A DNA stretch of 64,000 bases. Origin: Lwoffella lincolnii (lineage in GTDB: Bacteria; Pseudomonadota; Gammaproteobacteria; Pseudomonadales; Moraxellaceae). Positions 17,697-26,917 of this stretch are shown in pieces; the stretch's first letter is position 1, and each line of letters starts with the position of its first letter. The notes under the pieces were generated by a model. That model worked only from the letters and a program-made list of their open reading frames with translations, ran no database searches and was not told the DNA's origin. The translations under genes were made by a program, and so were the position numbers. Location: positions 1 through 64,000 of the forward strand of contig NZ_MUYT01000009.1 of assembly GCF_002014765.1 (NCBI RefSeq), read 5' to 3'.

Positions 17697-19874
17697 ATGA
17701 TTAAAAATAACCTTAATAACCTTAATAGCTTTAATGAATTGGCACAAGGCAAATGGCAGGGCATGCCATCGATATGGGTAGCCCCAAAAACGCAAGGCAT
17801 TTCACGTGTGCGTTATCTGCTGTCAATGCCTGCTTATTATTGGGTCATCACCTCTCAATTGTTGGTGATGCTGGTTTTTATCGGTCATCTGCCAATTTGG
17901 CTGATTGGGCTTGGGGCATTGTCTGCATTATCACAACTGCCAAGTGTCAAGCATCAAGTGGCAAATAAAATGCCACTTAAACGCCGTTATCTTTGGGTGC
18001 AGTTGGTGCTGTTTTTTGGGGGCTTAGCAGGATTATGGGTCAGTTACGGTGGTAATTATGGTGTCGATACTGGGGTGGCGTTTTTATTGTTATGCTTGAT
18101 GGGTAAGCTATGGGAGGTGTACCGTAAGCGTGATGGTTATGTGGTGTTAAATTTATCGCTGTTTGCCACCGCTTCGCTGTTTTTGTTAGACCAAGGCATG
18201 TTCACCACCTTGTTGGCAATTGGGTGTGTGTTGATGGTGATGATGGCTTTTATAGCGATGAATGACGATGGCAATCAAGATGGTGATGGTCGCATTCGTA
18301 CCCTTGGGCTATTGTCATTAACAGCATTGCCGTTGTTGTTGGTGTTGTTCTTATTCTTTCCACGCTTTCCGCCATTTTGGTCAATCACACTGTCCAAACC
18401 ACAAGCAACCACAGGCGTGTCAGACAGCATGGCACCGGGGGATTTTGCTAACTTAGCAAAATCCACGGAGTTGGCATTTCGGGTAGAATTTGATGGGCAA
18501 CGCCCCCATCGCTCACAGATGTATTGGCGAGGGCTTGTGTTTAGTGACTTCGATGGGATAACGTGGCAACCGAGTGAGCAAAAAGACAATCGCTTTTGGG
18601 TCAGTCAACAAGCTGAACCCAATTGGGTACAAAACAGCTTAACAGGACAATCACAAGGGCAGTACCAAGTCATCTTAGAACCAACACATCAGCAGTGGTT
18701 ATTTGCCCTTGATTACCCAAAACCTGAGCCAAAACAAGGGCTGGGCATGACTTCAGAATACAATCTCCGCTCTTTTGACGAAGTGGCTCAGCAATACCGC
18801 TATCAAGCAGAGTACTATCCTAACGCCCGTATTGAGCCACAACTGTCTGAGCAAAACAGACAAATTAACTTGGCACTGCCCGCCACTGGCAATGAAAAAA
18901 GCCGAGCTTTTGCCAAGAAGTTATTTGCTCAAGCTGGTCATGACCCTGTGAATTACATGAATAGCGTGCAAAAACACATCACCCAAAACAACTTTCGCTA
19001 CACATTATCGCCACCTTTATTGAATAAAAATCGCATTGATGAATTTTTATTTGACACACAGGCAGGGTTTTGTGAGCATTATTCATCGACCTTTACCTTT
19101 TTGATGCGAGCCGCTGGCATACCTGCCCGTGTGGTGGCAGGCTATCAAGGTGGTGAGCTTGGGCGAGATGGACTAAGCTGGGAAGTTCGACAAATGGACG
19201 CTCACGCATGGACGGAAGTGTGGCTGGCAGGGCAAGGCTGGGTACGCATTGACCCCACCGCCTTTGTTGCCCCCAATCGTGTTGAGCAAGGCATGGATTC
19301 GCTGACTGATGAGTATGGGGCATCGATGTTTGGAGATGGGGCAGGGGCAAATTTGTCGTATCAGCAGTACCGTATGTTGCAACAGATGCGTCGATTGTCT
19401 GACCAGTTAAGCTACTATTGGCAACGAGATGTGGTTGGCTATGACCAAGACAGTCAAAAAAATTCGTTGTTTAAATGGTTTAATATCACAAGCTTGACTC
19501 AACAGCTGTTTGTATTGATGGGTGCGTTTGTCTTGCTGATGACATTGGTGGTGGCTTGGTTGTTTTATAAACGGCGAAAATTTTACCATGCTGTGGATAA
19601 GCCATTTGCCAATTTATCAAAACAATTGGGCAAACAAAACCCAAGCTTGGCATGGCATGAGCAAGAAGATGTGTTGATGTGGCTTGAGCGGATTGGTGAG
19701 CATTTGGATAGGCAAGTGGCGAGTGATGTTAAAGCCCAATATCGTCAACTGCGATATTCACAAGCGTTTAATGACACTGACGGCAATCACCCAGAGACGC
19801 ACAAACGACTGAAACAATTAGAACAAATGGTTAGAAAATTGGCAAAAATGAGTAAATTGCCATCAGTGAATTGA
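17697..19874 (+). CDS. TgpA-like transglutaminase-domain membrane protein
   Basis: Integral membrane protein with a periplasmic transglutaminase-like domain, similar to Pseudomonas TgpA (DUF3488 + transglutaminase + DUF4129). About five to six membrane segments occupy the first 220 residues. The catalytic triad is visible: Cys in GFCEHYSSTF (about 458), His in MDAHAWTEVW (about 502) and Asp in RIDPTAF. A further membrane helix near 605-625 precedes a cytoplasmic tail. Third gene of the moxR unit. TgpA-type proteins matter for viability in Pseudomonas; the substrate is unknown. Confidence 0.92.
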   Translation: MIKNNLNNLNSFNELAQGKWQGMPSIWVAPKTQGISRVRYLLSMPAYYWVITSQLLVMLVFIGHLPIWLIGLGALSALSQLPSVKHQVANKMPLKRRYLWVQLVLFFGGLAGLWVSYGGNYGVDTGVAFLLLCLMGKLWEVYRKRDGYVVLNLSLFATASLFLLDQGMFTTLLAIGCVLMVMMAFIAMNDDGNQDGDGRIRTLGLLSLTALPLLLVLFLFFPRFPPFWSITLSKPQATTGVSDSMAPGDFANLAKSTELAFRVEFDGQRPHRSQMYWRGLVFSDFDGITWQPSEQKDNRFWVSQQAEPNWVQNSLTGQSQGQYQVILEPTHQQWLFALDYPKPEPKQGLGMTSEYNLRSFDEVAQQYRYQAEYYPNARIEPQLSEQNRQINLALPATGNEKSRAFAKKLFAQAGHDPVNYMNSVQKHITQNNFRYTLSPPLLNKNRIDEFLFDTQAGFCEHYSSTFTFLMRAAGIPARVVAGYQGGELGRDGLSWEVRQMDAHAWTEVWLAGQGWVRIDPTAFVAPNRVEQGMDSLTDEYGASMFGDGAGANLSYQQYRMLQQMRRLSDQLSYYWQRDVVGYDQDSQKNSLFKWFNITSLTQQLFVLMGAFVLLMTLVVAWLFYKRRKFYHAVDKPFANLSKQLGKQNPSLAWHEQEDVLMWLERIGEHLDRQVASDVKAQYRQLRYSQAFNDTDGNHPETHKRLKQLEQMVRKLAKMSKLPSVN

Positions 19875-19908
19875 CATAAACGAATATCAAAACGAACATC
19901 AAAAAAAC

Positions 19909-20535
19909 ATGACTCACATTGCGGTTATCCATACTGATGAGCAGCGACAAGCTCACATTGACAAACTGATTGTCATTGAGCCTAGGTTTGTTTCTATTTA
20001 TGAACAAGTTGGCTTACCTGATTTACATCAGCAACCACAAGGGTTTGCCCAAATGGTGCGTGCCATCATTGCACAACAGATATCAGCGTCGGCAGCTCGC
20101 CGCATCTATCAACGCATTGAACAGGCAGGACTGATGACGCCCAATGCCATTCAAGTGGCTGATGATGACCATCTGCAAAAACAAGGTCTATCAAAACAAA
20201 AAATCCGCTATTTACGGTCATTGGCTGAGCATGACATTGATTATGACACATTGGCTTATTTGTCTGATGAAGCAGTGATTAAACAGCTGACAGCTGTGAC
20301 GGGAGTTGGACGCTGGACGGCTCAGATGTATCTGCTTTTTAGCCTTAGGCGAGTGGACATCTTGCCAGTAGATGACCTGGCGATAAAAGTGGCGGCACAA
20401 GCGTTATTGGGGTTGGATAAGCGTCCCACTCCCAATCAATTAACCCAACTGACCAACCCTTGGTCTCCACATCGCAGTGTTGCCAGTTTATTGCTATGGA
20501 CGTATTATGGGGTGCTGAAAAATCAGGCTGGCTGA
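19909..20535 (+). CDS. alkA: DNA-3-methyladenine glycosylase II (HhH-GPD)
   Basis: Base-excision enzyme that removes alkylated purines. The helix-hairpin-helix is LTAVTGVGRWTAQM and the catalytic aspartate lies in ILPVDDLAIK, preceded by IIAQQISASAARRI. At 208 residues it is the short AlkA type lacking the N-terminal domain of the E. coli enzyme. Starts 34 bp after the transglutaminase gene in the same direction but is probably functionally separate. Confidence 0.9.
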   Translation: MTHIAVIHTDEQRQAHIDKLIVIEPRFVSIYEQVGLPDLHQQPQGFAQMVRAIIAQQISASAARRIYQRIEQAGLMTPNAIQVADDDHLQKQGLSKQKIRYLRSLAEHDIDYDTLAYLSDEAVIKQLTAVTGVGRWTAQMYLLFSLRRVDILPVDDLAIKVAAQALLGLDKRPTPNQLTQLTNPWSPHRSVASLLLWTYYGVLKNQAG

Positions 20536-20578
20536 TGCCTTATCTAAGCACTTGTTTACAAGGTCATTTTTTGGATAA

Positions 20579-21262
20579 TCAGACTTTTGGACAATCGGGT
20601 TGATTATCAGGATACGCATCAATAAAGGCAGGCAAGCTCATGCAATGCTGATAAATGGATTGTATGTGTGGATATGCACACAAATCACACTCAAATCGCA
20701 ACGCATTATACACTTGTGGGATAAGACAACAATCTGCCAATGTTGGCGTATCGCCAAAGCAAAATTTGATGTCTGTGCCATTTTGTTGGGGCTGGTGCTG
20801 ATGGGTGTTGTGGTGGTTGGCTAATTGTTGCTCAAATGCGTCAAAACCATGAACAATCCAGTGGGCATACCATGTTTGTTTTTGCTCATCATTGACAGAC
20901 AATTCATGACTTAAGTATTGTAGTACCCGCAAATTGTTAAGTGGGTGCATGTCACACGCCACAATTTGAGCCAACGAATGCACAAAGGCTTTATCTTTGG
21001 CATCAGTTGGCAGTAAAGGCACATCAAAAAATCGGTCTTCCAAATACAGAATAATCGCCAGTGACTGACTGATGACAAACCCATCATCATCAAGCGTTGG
21101 GACAAGCTGTTGTGGATTGATGGCGGTATATGCGTCACTTTTTTGCTCACCACCTTGATTGAGCAGATGAATGGGCACAATGTCATATTGAATGTTTTTT
21201 AACGCCAACGCAATCCGCACCCGAAATGCCGCTGAACTGCGATAATAAGAATATAATTTCAT
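20579..21262 (-). CDS. maiA: maleylacetoacetate isomerase
   Basis: Zeta-class glutathione transferase that isomerises maleylacetoacetate to fumarylacetoacetate in tyrosine breakdown. The N-terminal motif YYRSSAAFRVRIALALK corresponds to the family's SSxSxRVRIAL glutathione-activating segment, followed by NPQQLVPTL. ATG 21262 is chosen because MKLYSYYRSS is the usual start and AGGAA precedes it; an upstream in-frame extension is not family-like. Last gene of the hpd operon on the minus strand. Confidence 0.93.
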   Translation of the reverse strand: MKLYSYYRSSAAFRVRIALALKNIQYDIVPIHLLNQGGEQKSDAYTAINPQQLVPTLDDDGFVISQSLAIILYLEDRFFDVPLLPTDAKDKAFVHSLAQIVACDMHPLNNLRVLQYLSHELSVNDEQKQTWYAHWIVHGFDAFEQQLANHHNTHQHQPQQNGTDIKFCFGDTPTLADCCLIPQVYNALRFECDLCAYPHIQSIYQHCMSLPAFIDAYPDNQPDCPKV

Positions 21263-21334
21263 ACAAATTCCTAGGTTGATTGGATTGGCTGGCACACCAA
21301 CCCAACCATGACGTGGGTGAGATTGGGCATGCCT

Positions 21335-22768
21335 CTAATGTGAGATGACTGATTTGGCAGGTAACTTTGTGATGGTAAATCCTGTAAATCCAAACATAAT
21401 GGTTAAAAATAAGCACAAATAACAAAAGAACGCATATGGCAAATAATCCAGCACAGGCACGCCCAATTGTTGGCTGATAAACACCCCACACACACTCCAA
21501 GGCACCAATGGATTAATCACCGTGCCTGCATCTTCAATGGTGCGAGCTAAGTTTTTTGGGTGTAAATTTAACCGCTCATATTCACCTTTAAAACTCTCTC
21601 CTGCCAACAAAATGCTTAAATATTGTTCACCAATTAACACATTCACCCCCAAAGCGGTCATGGCAGCAGCAAAGGTTACTTTTCCTGCATTCACCAATTT
21701 GTGTTTAATGCTGTTTAATAACGCAGGTAAAATGCCCAAATTATGCAACAGCCCTCCCAAACTTAATGCCAAAATCACAATCGTTTGGGTAAAAAACATG
21801 CTATTTAAACCACCACGAGAAATAAGCCCACTGACAGCACCCAAGTCTAACTCTTCAGCAGGTTTATATCCTTGAAAAAAATAACCGCCAATTTGCGCCA
21901 AGCTTGGGGAACTGTGTAAAAAAGTGATGATGACAGACACAATGATTGTCATGATGATGGCATAAATGGCATTAACCTTAAATAAAATAAGCCCAACCAA
22001 TAGCACAAAAGGCAACAACGCATAGCCATGCACCAAATCACTGGCAAGCAGTTGTTGCTTTAATATGGCCACTTCACTTAAATTTGCCCCAGTTGTCTGT
22101 CCTTGAAAGACCCAAAACAGGGCAACTGTCAAAATCCAAGCAGGTATGGTGGTATACATCATATTGCGGATATGCTCAAATAGGTCTATTCCTGCAACAG
22201 AAGCCGCTATGGTGCAAGTATCCGATAATGGCGACATCTTATCGCCAAAAAATGCCCCTGACACCACTGCCCCTGCCACAACCGCCACATTGGCATCAAA
22301 TGCCCCAGCCATGCCAATAAATGCCACACCAATGGTGGCACAAGTGGTCAAACTGCTGCCAATCGCCACACCAATAATTGAGGTTAAAATAAAGGCAGAA
22401 ATATAAAAATGCTCAGGTGATAACAACTCAAAGCCATAATACATCAAGGTGGGGATTGCCCCTGACATCATCAGAGCAGACACCATCAAACCAATAAAGA
22501 AAAATAAATAAATTGCCCCAAAACCTGACATCACTCCTTTTGCCATATAGCCTTGCATGGCATCAAACGAGATGCCTTTGAGTTTGCCAAACAAAAAAAG
22601 CCCACAAATCACCAAAAGTAATGCCAAGTGTGGTATCCAGCCCAAAGCAATCATCACCACACCCATCATGACCACCATGGCACAAGCCATTATCATGGCT
22701 ATGGGCGTGTTTAAAACAGAGTTTGTCTGTGTTGACTGAGTCTGTGTTGATTTAAAATTATCACGCAT
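21335..22768 (-). CDS. NhaC-family antiporter / permease
   Basis: Polytopic transporter with about eleven hydrophobic segments. GSSLTTCATIGVAF and GDKMSPLSDTCTIAASVAG are typical of NhaC-type sodium/proton antiporters. It sits between fahA and maiA in a tyrosine-degradation operon, so it may move a pathway substrate (tyrosine or an aromatic acid) or exchange ions to drive such uptake rather than serve general sodium homeostasis; that is inference from position. ATG 22768 is chosen over an upstream in-frame codon because AAGGA lies about 9 nt before it. Confidence 0.85.
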   Translation of the reverse strand: MRDNFKSTQTQSTQTNSVLNTPIAMIMACAMVVMMGVVMIALGWIPHLALLLVICGLFLFGKLKGISFDAMQGYMAKGVMSGFGAIYLFFFIGLMVSALMMSGAIPTLMYYGFELLSPEHFYISAFILTSIIGVAIGSSLTTCATIGVAFIGMAGAFDANVAVVAGAVVSGAFFGDKMSPLSDTCTIAASVAGIDLFEHIRNMMYTTIPAWILTVALFWVFQGQTTGANLSEVAILKQQLLASDLVHGYALLPFVLLVGLILFKVNAIYAIIMTIIVSVIITFLHSSPSLAQIGGYFFQGYKPAEELDLGAVSGLISRGGLNSMFFTQTIVILALSLGGLLHNLGILPALLNSIKHKLVNAGKVTFAAAMTALGVNVLIGEQYLSILLAGESFKGEYERLNLHPKNLARTIEDAGTVINPLVPWSVCGVFISQQLGVPVLDYLPYAFFCYLCLFLTIMFGFTGFTITKLPAKSVISH

Positions 22769-22833
22769 CAAACATATCCTTATGTTAGTCAAATTATACG
22801 TAGTCAGATGATACGTAGTCAGATTGTGCGAGT

Positions 22834-23835
22834 TTAATATTGGGTATTCACAGTATTGATGATATCACCAAAAATATTGTTGCCATCTTTATCACGCATA
22901 TAAATTTTTACCGTATCACCGTGGTTCATAAAGCTGGTTTGTGGTTTGCCTGTTTCGATGGTTTCATACATACGCACTTCTGCCAAACAACAATAACCCA
23001 CACCACCATTTGCCACTGACGAGCCATGCAAACTATTTTGCTTGTTAGACACCGTGCCAGAGCCAATGATTGTTCCTGCTTCTAACTCACGGGTTTTTGC
23101 CAAATGGCTCACCAATCGAGCAAAACTAAAAGTCATGTCCACCCCTGCATTGGGAAAACCAAACTTGTCGCCGTTTAGCTCAACGTGTAATGGCAAATGC
23201 ACTTTATCATCTTGCCACGCATCACCCAACTCATCAGGGGTAACCACAATCGGACTAAAAGCAGAAGCAGGTTTACTTTGGACAAAACCAAACCCCTTGG
23301 CAAGTTCGCTTGGGATTAAGTTGCGTAGTGACACATCATTGACCAACCCAATTAAGCGAATGTGCTGACTGGCGGTCATCTCATCTGCCCCAAATGGCAC
23401 GTCATCGGTTATCACCACCACTTCAGCTTCAAAATCAATGCCCCATTCAGGCTGAGCCAAAATATCGCTTGTGGGCGTGATAAAACTGTCAGAGCCACCT
23501 TGATACATTAAAGGGTCATCATAAAAAGACGCTGGCACTTCGGCATGACGAGCCTTACGCACCAACTCAACATGATTAAGATATGCCGAGCCATCTGCCC
23601 ATTGATAAGCTCTGGGCAATGGAGAATGGCAAGCGGTTTGGTCAAAGACATCACCTAAACTGTCGTCGTCATTGAGTTGTTGATATGATTTTTCTAGGGC
23701 AGGGGCATGAGTCTCCCAGTCTTCTAACACCGCTTGTAATGTTTTGGGGTTTGCTGGCACATAACGGTCTAGATTGCGACTGACGACAACCAATCGACCA
23801 TCACGCCCATCTTGATTTAATGTGGCAAGTTTCAT
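22834..23835 (-). CDS. fahA: fumarylacetoacetate hydrolase family protein
   Basis: Hydrolyses fumarylacetoacetate to fumarate and acetoacetate, the last step of tyrosine breakdown. The metal-binding FAH fold is indicated by IDFEAEVVVITDDVP and later LEAGTIIGSGTVSN, with YLNHVELVRKAR upstream. 333 residues is the bacterial short type. A good AAGGAG precedes ATG 23835. Belongs to the same minus-strand operon as hpd and maiA. Confidence 0.9.
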   Translation of the reverse strand: MKLATLNQDGRDGRLVVVSRNLDRYVPANPKTLQAVLEDWETHAPALEKSYQQLNDDDSLGDVFDQTACHSPLPRAYQWADGSAYLNHVELVRKARHAEVPASFYDDPLMYQGGSDSFITPTSDILAQPEWGIDFEAEVVVITDDVPFGADEMTASQHIRLIGLVNDVSLRNLIPSELAKGFGFVQSKPASAFSPIVVTPDELGDAWQDDKVHLPLHVELNGDKFGFPNAGVDMTFSFARLVSHLAKTRELEAGTIIGSGTVSNKQNSLHGSSVANGGVGYCCLAEVRMYETIETGKPQTSFMNHGDTVKIYMRDKDGNNIFGDIINTVNTQY

Positions 23836-23946
23836 GCTTTCTCCTTGGTCATACTGATAAATTGCTAACGTGATGCTGATAAAATGACATTGGTCAAACT
23901 TATTGGCACGATGCTGCTTGATGTCAAGATGCTGATTGATGTCAAA

Positions 23947-24522
23947 TCAAACATCAACATCAGGTGGTTCAGTGCCATCATGTATCCATCGAGCGTGTTG
24001 GGGGGCTTTTTTGGTGATTGCCCATTCATTGAGCATCTCCCATTTGACAGCATCTAGGGCTTTTTGCATTTTTGTCGTTGCCACATCACAAGCCAACTCA
24101 ATGCGGTGTCCATTGGGGTCAAAAAAGTAAATGGAATGAAATAAGGTATGATTAACAGGGCCAAGCACCTCGATGCCTTCACCGATAAGTTTGTCTTTGG
24201 CACTGAATAAAGCCTCCATGCTCTCAACTTTTAAGGCCAAGTGCTGAGTCCAAACTGGGGTGTTTTCATCTCGCCCCATCTTAGGTTTGGTTGGTAATTC
24301 AAAAAATGCCAAAATATTACCACCCCCAGCGTCCATAAAAATGTGCATATAAGGGTCTGGTTCTTTGGTTGATGGCACTTGGTCTTCAGCAATGGCAAGC
24401 ACAAACTCCATACCAAGGTGCTTTTGATACCATTCTACGGTTTGTTTGGCATCATTGCATCGATAAGCAACATGATGCACGCCTTGTGGGATTGGCTTGG
24501 TAGAAACGAGAGTATTCATCAT
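23947..24522 (-). CDS. VOC-family protein, probable ring-cleavage dioxygenase of the homogentisate step
   Basis: 191-residue protein with two betaalphabetabetabeta modules of the vicinal oxygen chelate fold. Candidate metal ligands sit where VOC enzymes place them: His in GVHHVAYRC, Glu in ILAFFEL, His in TQHLALKV and Glu in HRIELAC. It lies directly after hpd and before fahA, in the place where hmgA would be expected, and no cupin-type HmgA is encoded here. Acinetobacter tyrosine loci show the same hpd-VOC-fah-maiA order as I recall it. The role as homogentisate dioxygenase is inference. ATG 24522 has AAAAGGA upstream. Confidence 0.75.
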   Translation of the reverse strand: MMNTLVSTKPIPQGVHHVAYRCNDAKQTVEWYQKHLGMEFVLAIAEDQVPSTKEPDPYMHIFMDAGGGNILAFFELPTKPKMGRDENTPVWTQHLALKVESMEALFSAKDKLIGEGIEVLGPVNHTLFHSIYFFDPNGHRIELACDVATTKMQKALDAVKWEMLNEWAITKKAPQHARWIHDGTEPPDVDV

Positions 24523-24583
24523 GATAAGTCCTTTTAATAATTCTTTTAACAAACAGATATTAGTCAATATCAATTCACCAACA

Positions 24584-25678
24584 TCATAAATCTTGTGGGT
24601 CTGTTGTCAATACCCCACGGCGGATTTGGTCTCGTTCAATGGATTCAAATAACGCCTTAAAATTGCCCTCACCAAAACCCTCACGATAGTCCCCTTTGCG
24701 TTGAATAAACTCAAAAAATACAGGTCCCATCACCGTCTCTGAAAAAATCTGTAACAACAATCTTGGGTGTCCGTCTTCTGTTGTGCCATCTAATAAAATA
24801 CCCCGAGATTGTAGCTCTGCCACAGGCTCACCATGATTTGGCAAACGCTCATCGAGCATTTCATAATAAGTGTCTTTAGGGGCAGTCATCAATGGCACTC
24901 CTGCTTCACGCAACTTATCAATGGTGGCTAATAAATTATCACTGAGTAACGCAATGTGTTGAATGCCTTCACCATTAAATTGCAACAAAAACTCTTCAAT
25001 CTGTCCGCCACCTTGTTTAGATTCTTCATTCAATGGAATGCGAATTTTGCCATCAGGAGCGGTTAACGCACGGCTAGTAAGACCTGTGTATTCACCTTTA
25101 ATGTCAAAATAACGAATTTCTTGAAAATTAAAGACCTTTTGATAAAAATTGTACCAATAATCCATGCGACCACGGTAAAGGTTATGGGTGAGATGGTCAA
25201 TCACCTTTAATCCATGACCAATAGGGTGCTTGTCCACATTGGGCAAATATTCAAAATCAATGTCATAAATACTGCTGCCATCTTCAAAACGGTCAATCAA
25301 ATAAATCAAGCTACCACCAATGCCTTTAATGGCAGGAAGTTTGAGTTCCATGGCATTGGTGTTAAGCTCAATGGGCAAAGCCCCCATCTCGATGGCACGG
25401 TTGTGGGCGTGTTGAGCATTTTTGACACGAAATGCCATGCCACATGCACCTGCTCCATGTTCATCAGCAAAGTGAGATGCCACGCTGTTGGGTTCTTGAT
25501 TTAGGATAAAATTAATATCACCTTGGCGATATAATTGCACATTTTTTGAACGGTGATTGGCAATGTGGGTAAATCCGATTTTTTCAAATAATTGTTTGAG
25601 TTGCTCTGGATTGGGTGAAGAAAACTCAAGAAATTCAAAACCTTGCAGTCCCATTGGGTTATCAAATAAATCTGTCAT
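24584..25678 (-). CDS. hpd: 4-hydroxyphenylpyruvate dioxygenase
   Basis: Fe(II) dioxygenase converting 4-hydroxyphenylpyruvate to homogentisate. The three iron ligands are recognisable: His in VIDHLTHNLY, His in EGIQHIALL and Glu in GPVFFEFIQR. C-terminal EGFGEGNFKALFESIE is characteristic. 364 residues from ATG 25678, which has AAGGA about 10 nt upstream; the longer upstream frame is not conserved-looking. First gene of the minus-strand tyrosine operon. Confidence 0.97.
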   Translation of the reverse strand: MTDLFDNPMGLQGFEFLEFSSPNPEQLKQLFEKIGFTHIANHRSKNVQLYRQGDINFILNQEPNSVASHFADEHGAGACGMAFRVKNAQHAHNRAIEMGALPIELNTNAMELKLPAIKGIGGSLIYLIDRFEDGSSIYDIDFEYLPNVDKHPIGHGLKVIDHLTHNLYRGRMDYWYNFYQKVFNFQEIRYFDIKGEYTGLTSRALTAPDGKIRIPLNEESKQGGGQIEEFLLQFNGEGIQHIALLSDNLLATIDKLREAGVPLMTAPKDTYYEMLDERLPNHGEPVAELQSRGILLDGTTEDGHPRLLLQIFSETVMGPVFFEFIQRKGDYREGFGEGNFKALFESIERDQIRRGVLTTDPQDL

Positions 25679-25766
25679 GTCCAGTTCCTTTTGACAATGA
25701 TGGTGGTAAACAATGATGGTGATAAACAACGTGTCAACGTGTCGTGCCATAGATGCTCAGTATCTA

Positions 25767-25788
25767 AGCTGGCAGGTAGCTGGCAGGT
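25767..25788. repeat. 11-bp direct repeat in the hpd-lysR promoter region
   Basis: AGCTGGCAGGT occurs twice head to tail (25767-25777, 25778-25788) in the 250-bp gap between hpd and the divergent LysR gene. It could be slippage or part of a regulator-binding region; nothing decides between these. Confidence 0.7.
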
Positions 25789-25928
25789 GATAAAAAGTGA
25801 GCAGATGATAAAAACCAATCTTGATGACTGCTTTTTTATGACTGCTTCCTTATGGTTGCTCTGACATCATAAAACAGTTACATTTATTAGGCTATCAGTT
25901 TTTTTTAATATATTTATCGGAAAATATT

Positions 25929-26837
25929 ATGAATATCACCATCAAACAATTACGGGCGTTTATCACAGTGGCAAAGTACCAAAACTTCACAGCAGCAGCA
26001 CAACATTTGCATCTGTCTCAATCAGCACTGAGTGGTTTAATCAAAGAGCTGGAAAATACGCTTGGTTTTCAAGTATTTGACCGAACCACACGGCAATTAA
26101 ACCTATCGCAGTTGGGGGAGCAATTATTGCCACAAGCCCAACGTATCATTCATGAATTGATGGTGTTTGAAAGTCAGATAACCATGTTTAATAAATTAGA
26201 GCAAGGGCAAGTGCGTATTGCGGTTTCTCAGCAGTTTGCTGCCTCGATGATGCCAATGGTGATTGCCAATTTTCAAAAAACTTATCCGCACATTCAATTC
26301 ACCTTGATTGATTGTTCAGTTGAGATGGTTCTGCAAAGGGTACAGAGCATGGATGTGGATTTTGGACTTGGAGCAGAGCGGGCATTTGATGATGATATTA
26401 AAGCAGAGTTTTTGTTTGAATTGCCCTTTTTTGTGGTCATGCCCTCGCATCATCGTTTAAGCCAGCAATCACAAGTGCGATGGTTGGATTTACAAGATGA
26501 GCCAATGATTACATTACAAGGACCATTTACCAAGCATTTATTGCAAGATTTGCCTGAGACATTGGCTCAAGTATTAAAACAGCCACAATATGAAGTGAAC
26601 TTTTTATCAACAGCCTTTGCTTTGACTAAACAAGGTTTGGGACTGACATTGTGCTTACCTTACGCATCAGAACGGGTGTCTCAACAAGGTTTGGTGATGA
26701 AACAGTTGATTAACCCTGTGATAAAACGGCGATTTTTTTTATACCAACGCACCCATCGCACATTATCACCTGCCATGATGGCTTTTAAAAAATTTTTAAG
26801 TGGTATGTACCCAGCATCATCAAGTCATTTTAAATAA
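25929..26837 (+). CDS. LysR-family regulator, probably of tyrosine catabolism
   Basis: 302-residue LysR-type regulator. The winged helix is at the N-terminus (ITIKQLRAFITVAKYQNFTAA through SQSALSGLIKELE), followed by a substrate-binding domain (VRIAVSQQFAASMMPMVI). It is transcribed away from hpd across a short intergenic region, the classic arrangement for a LysR regulator of the neighbouring operon. The likely effector would be tyrosine, 4-hydroxyphenylpyruvate or homogentisate; this is inferred from position only. Confidence 0.88.
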   Translation: MNITIKQLRAFITVAKYQNFTAAAQHLHLSQSALSGLIKELENTLGFQVFDRTTRQLNLSQLGEQLLPQAQRIIHELMVFESQITMFNKLEQGQVRIAVSQQFAASMMPMVIANFQKTYPHIQFTLIDCSVEMVLQRVQSMDVDFGLGAERAFDDDIKAEFLFELPFFVVMPSHHRLSQQSQVRWLDLQDEPMITLQGPFTKHLLQDLPETLAQVLKQPQYEVNFLSTAFALTKQGLGLTLCLPYASERVSQQGLVMKQLINPVIKRRFFLYQRTHRTLSPAMMAFKKFLSGMYPASSSHFK

Positions 26838-26917
26838 GTAACTTTAAATAAGTAACTTTAAAATAAGCAACCTTAAATTTTTACTCATTTTGGCTTGTTT
26901 TTGTGATGTTGGTTTTA

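Noticed and set aside
15451..19874. moxR-DUF58-transglutaminase set as a new defence or secretion system
   Set aside because: The arrangement is widespread housekeeping envelope gene order and has no toxin or defence domain.
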